Source of the DNA: a bacterium
GTDB lineage: Bacteria > UBA10199 > 2-02-FULL-44-16 > JAAZCA01
Assembly (NCBI GenBank): GCA_041648665.1
Contig: JBAZOP010000081.1
Span: forward strand, 1-13,258
Reading direction: 5' to 3'
Length of the DNA: 13,258 nucleotides
The translations under genes were made by a program, and so were the position numbers. The notes under the pieces were generated by a model that did no database searches, was not told the DNA's origin, and saw nothing but the letters and a program-made list of their open reading frames with translations. Positions 12,758-13,258 of this stretch are shown in pieces. Every line of letters starts with the position of its first letter. Position 1 is the stretch's first letter.

Positions 12758-13258
12758 TTGAGGGAAAGATCGCTCGCAAAGAGGTACGCAAGGGGGATCG
12801 TAGAGGCTGCGCTCTCCGGCGAGGGCGACCTCGACGAAATCGTCCGTCAGATGCAGGCGTTGGACGTCGCATGCAGGGAGGCGAAAGGGTTCGTAAAGGG
12901 GCTTTCGGACGACCGCATCAAAGTTGCGAAGAGACTTGAGGCCGTAAAAAGCATCGCAAAGACGATGGGGCTAGGGCCTTTTGTCACCGGACTCCTCCTC
13001 CTGCTCGTGAAAAACAGGCGTGCGCGGATCATCCCGATGGTGGCGTCGGAGGCGGTGGACATCATATCCCTGCGCGAGGGTAAGGCGACGGCGGAGCTCT
13101 CTGTTGCAGAAGATGGGATCGCAGCCGAGGTGAAGGCCAGGACAGAGGAGATATTGTCGCACGCGACAAACAGGAAGGTGACATGCGATGTCAGGATCGA
13201 TCCGGGGATCATAGGCGGCTTCAGGCTGAAGCTCGATGATTTTATTTACGATGCGAGC
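12758..13258 (+). CDS. atpH: F-type ATP synthase subunit delta, cut by the window end
   Basis: The delta subunit links the peripheral stalk to the top of F1. The visible 167 residues open MRERSLAKRYARGIVEAAL, the family start, with the N-terminal helical domain to about residue 105 (FVTGLLLLLVKNRRARII) and a C-terminal part including EILSHATNRKVTCDVRIDPGIIGGFRLKLDDFIYDAS, which matches the conserved DPxLIGGFxxxxGDxxYDxS signature. The start codon is TTG at 12758, placed 6 bases after a good GGGAGG (12746-12751); the GTG four bases earlier opens a different frame and does not encode the protein. About 10-15 residues are probably missing beyond the window end. It is 22 bases after atpF. Confidence 0.92.
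   Translation, partial: MRERSLAKRYARGIVEAALSGEGDLDEIVRQMQALDVACREAKGFVKGLSDDRIKVAKRLEAVKSIAKTMGLGPFVTGLLLLLVKNRRARIIPMVASEAVDIISLREGKATAELSVAEDGIAAEVKARTEEILSHATNRKVTCDVRIDPGIIGGFRLKLDDFIYDAS

Noticed and set aside
12754..12939. GTG-initiated 61-codon frame at the atpF/atpH junction
   Set aside because: It is a different frame from the delta subunit, which starts at TTG 12758 with GGGAGG in position, and its product resembles nothing.

Overview
The window looks like a piece of a GC-rich Gram-negative bacterial chromosome close to the replication origin. It opens with the usual origin-side run rpmH-rnpA-yidD-yidC and ends with rsmG-parA-parB-bactofilin-atpF'-atpF-atpH, with two perfect 16-bp parS sites. 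YidC has a large periplasmic domain, so there is an outer membrane. A par operon that runs through a bactofilin gene into split b'/b ATP synthase genes resembles deltaproteobacterial chromosomes. The lineage is an inference; no species can be named.

Layout. (1) Positions 3-3139, plus strand: ribosomal protein L34, RNase P protein, YidD, the membrane insertase YidC and a lone CbiM-type cobalt/nickel transporter component, closely spaced as one operon. (2) Positions 3111-6405: two divergent genes whose products match the archaeal tRNA-dependent amidotransferase GatE (minus) and GatD (plus). Both start codons are preceded by the same two-box promoter at identical spacing, arranged as a mirror image about position 4902. 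(3) Positions 6410-8839: a divergent pair made of an MscS-like channel with a cyclic-nucleotide-binding domain (minus) and an MBL-fold hydrolase (plus), both with promoters so close to the ATG that the mRNAs should be nearly leaderless. (4) Positions 8845-13258, plus strand: rsmG, then parS, parA (with a second parS inside it), parB, a bactofilin, and the first stalk genes of the F-type ATP synthase; atpH runs off the end.

The most notable content is the archaeal-type GatDE pair in bacterial surroundings. Bacteria normally make Gln-tRNA(Gln) by GlnRS or by GatCAB, whereas GatDE is the archaeal system. GatD keeps the asparaginase catalytic residues, GatE keeps its kinase-like core and AspRS-like insert but appears to lack the end of its tail domain, and the mirror-image promoters would give matched amounts of the two subunits. 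The block from cbiM to the MBL gene occupies the place where jag-mnmE-mnmG usually lie between yidC and rsmG. No tRNA, rRNA, insertion sequence, CRISPR array or DnaA-box cluster was seen. The two longest gene-free stretches are about 150 bases each, at 4827-4977 and 9436-9589.
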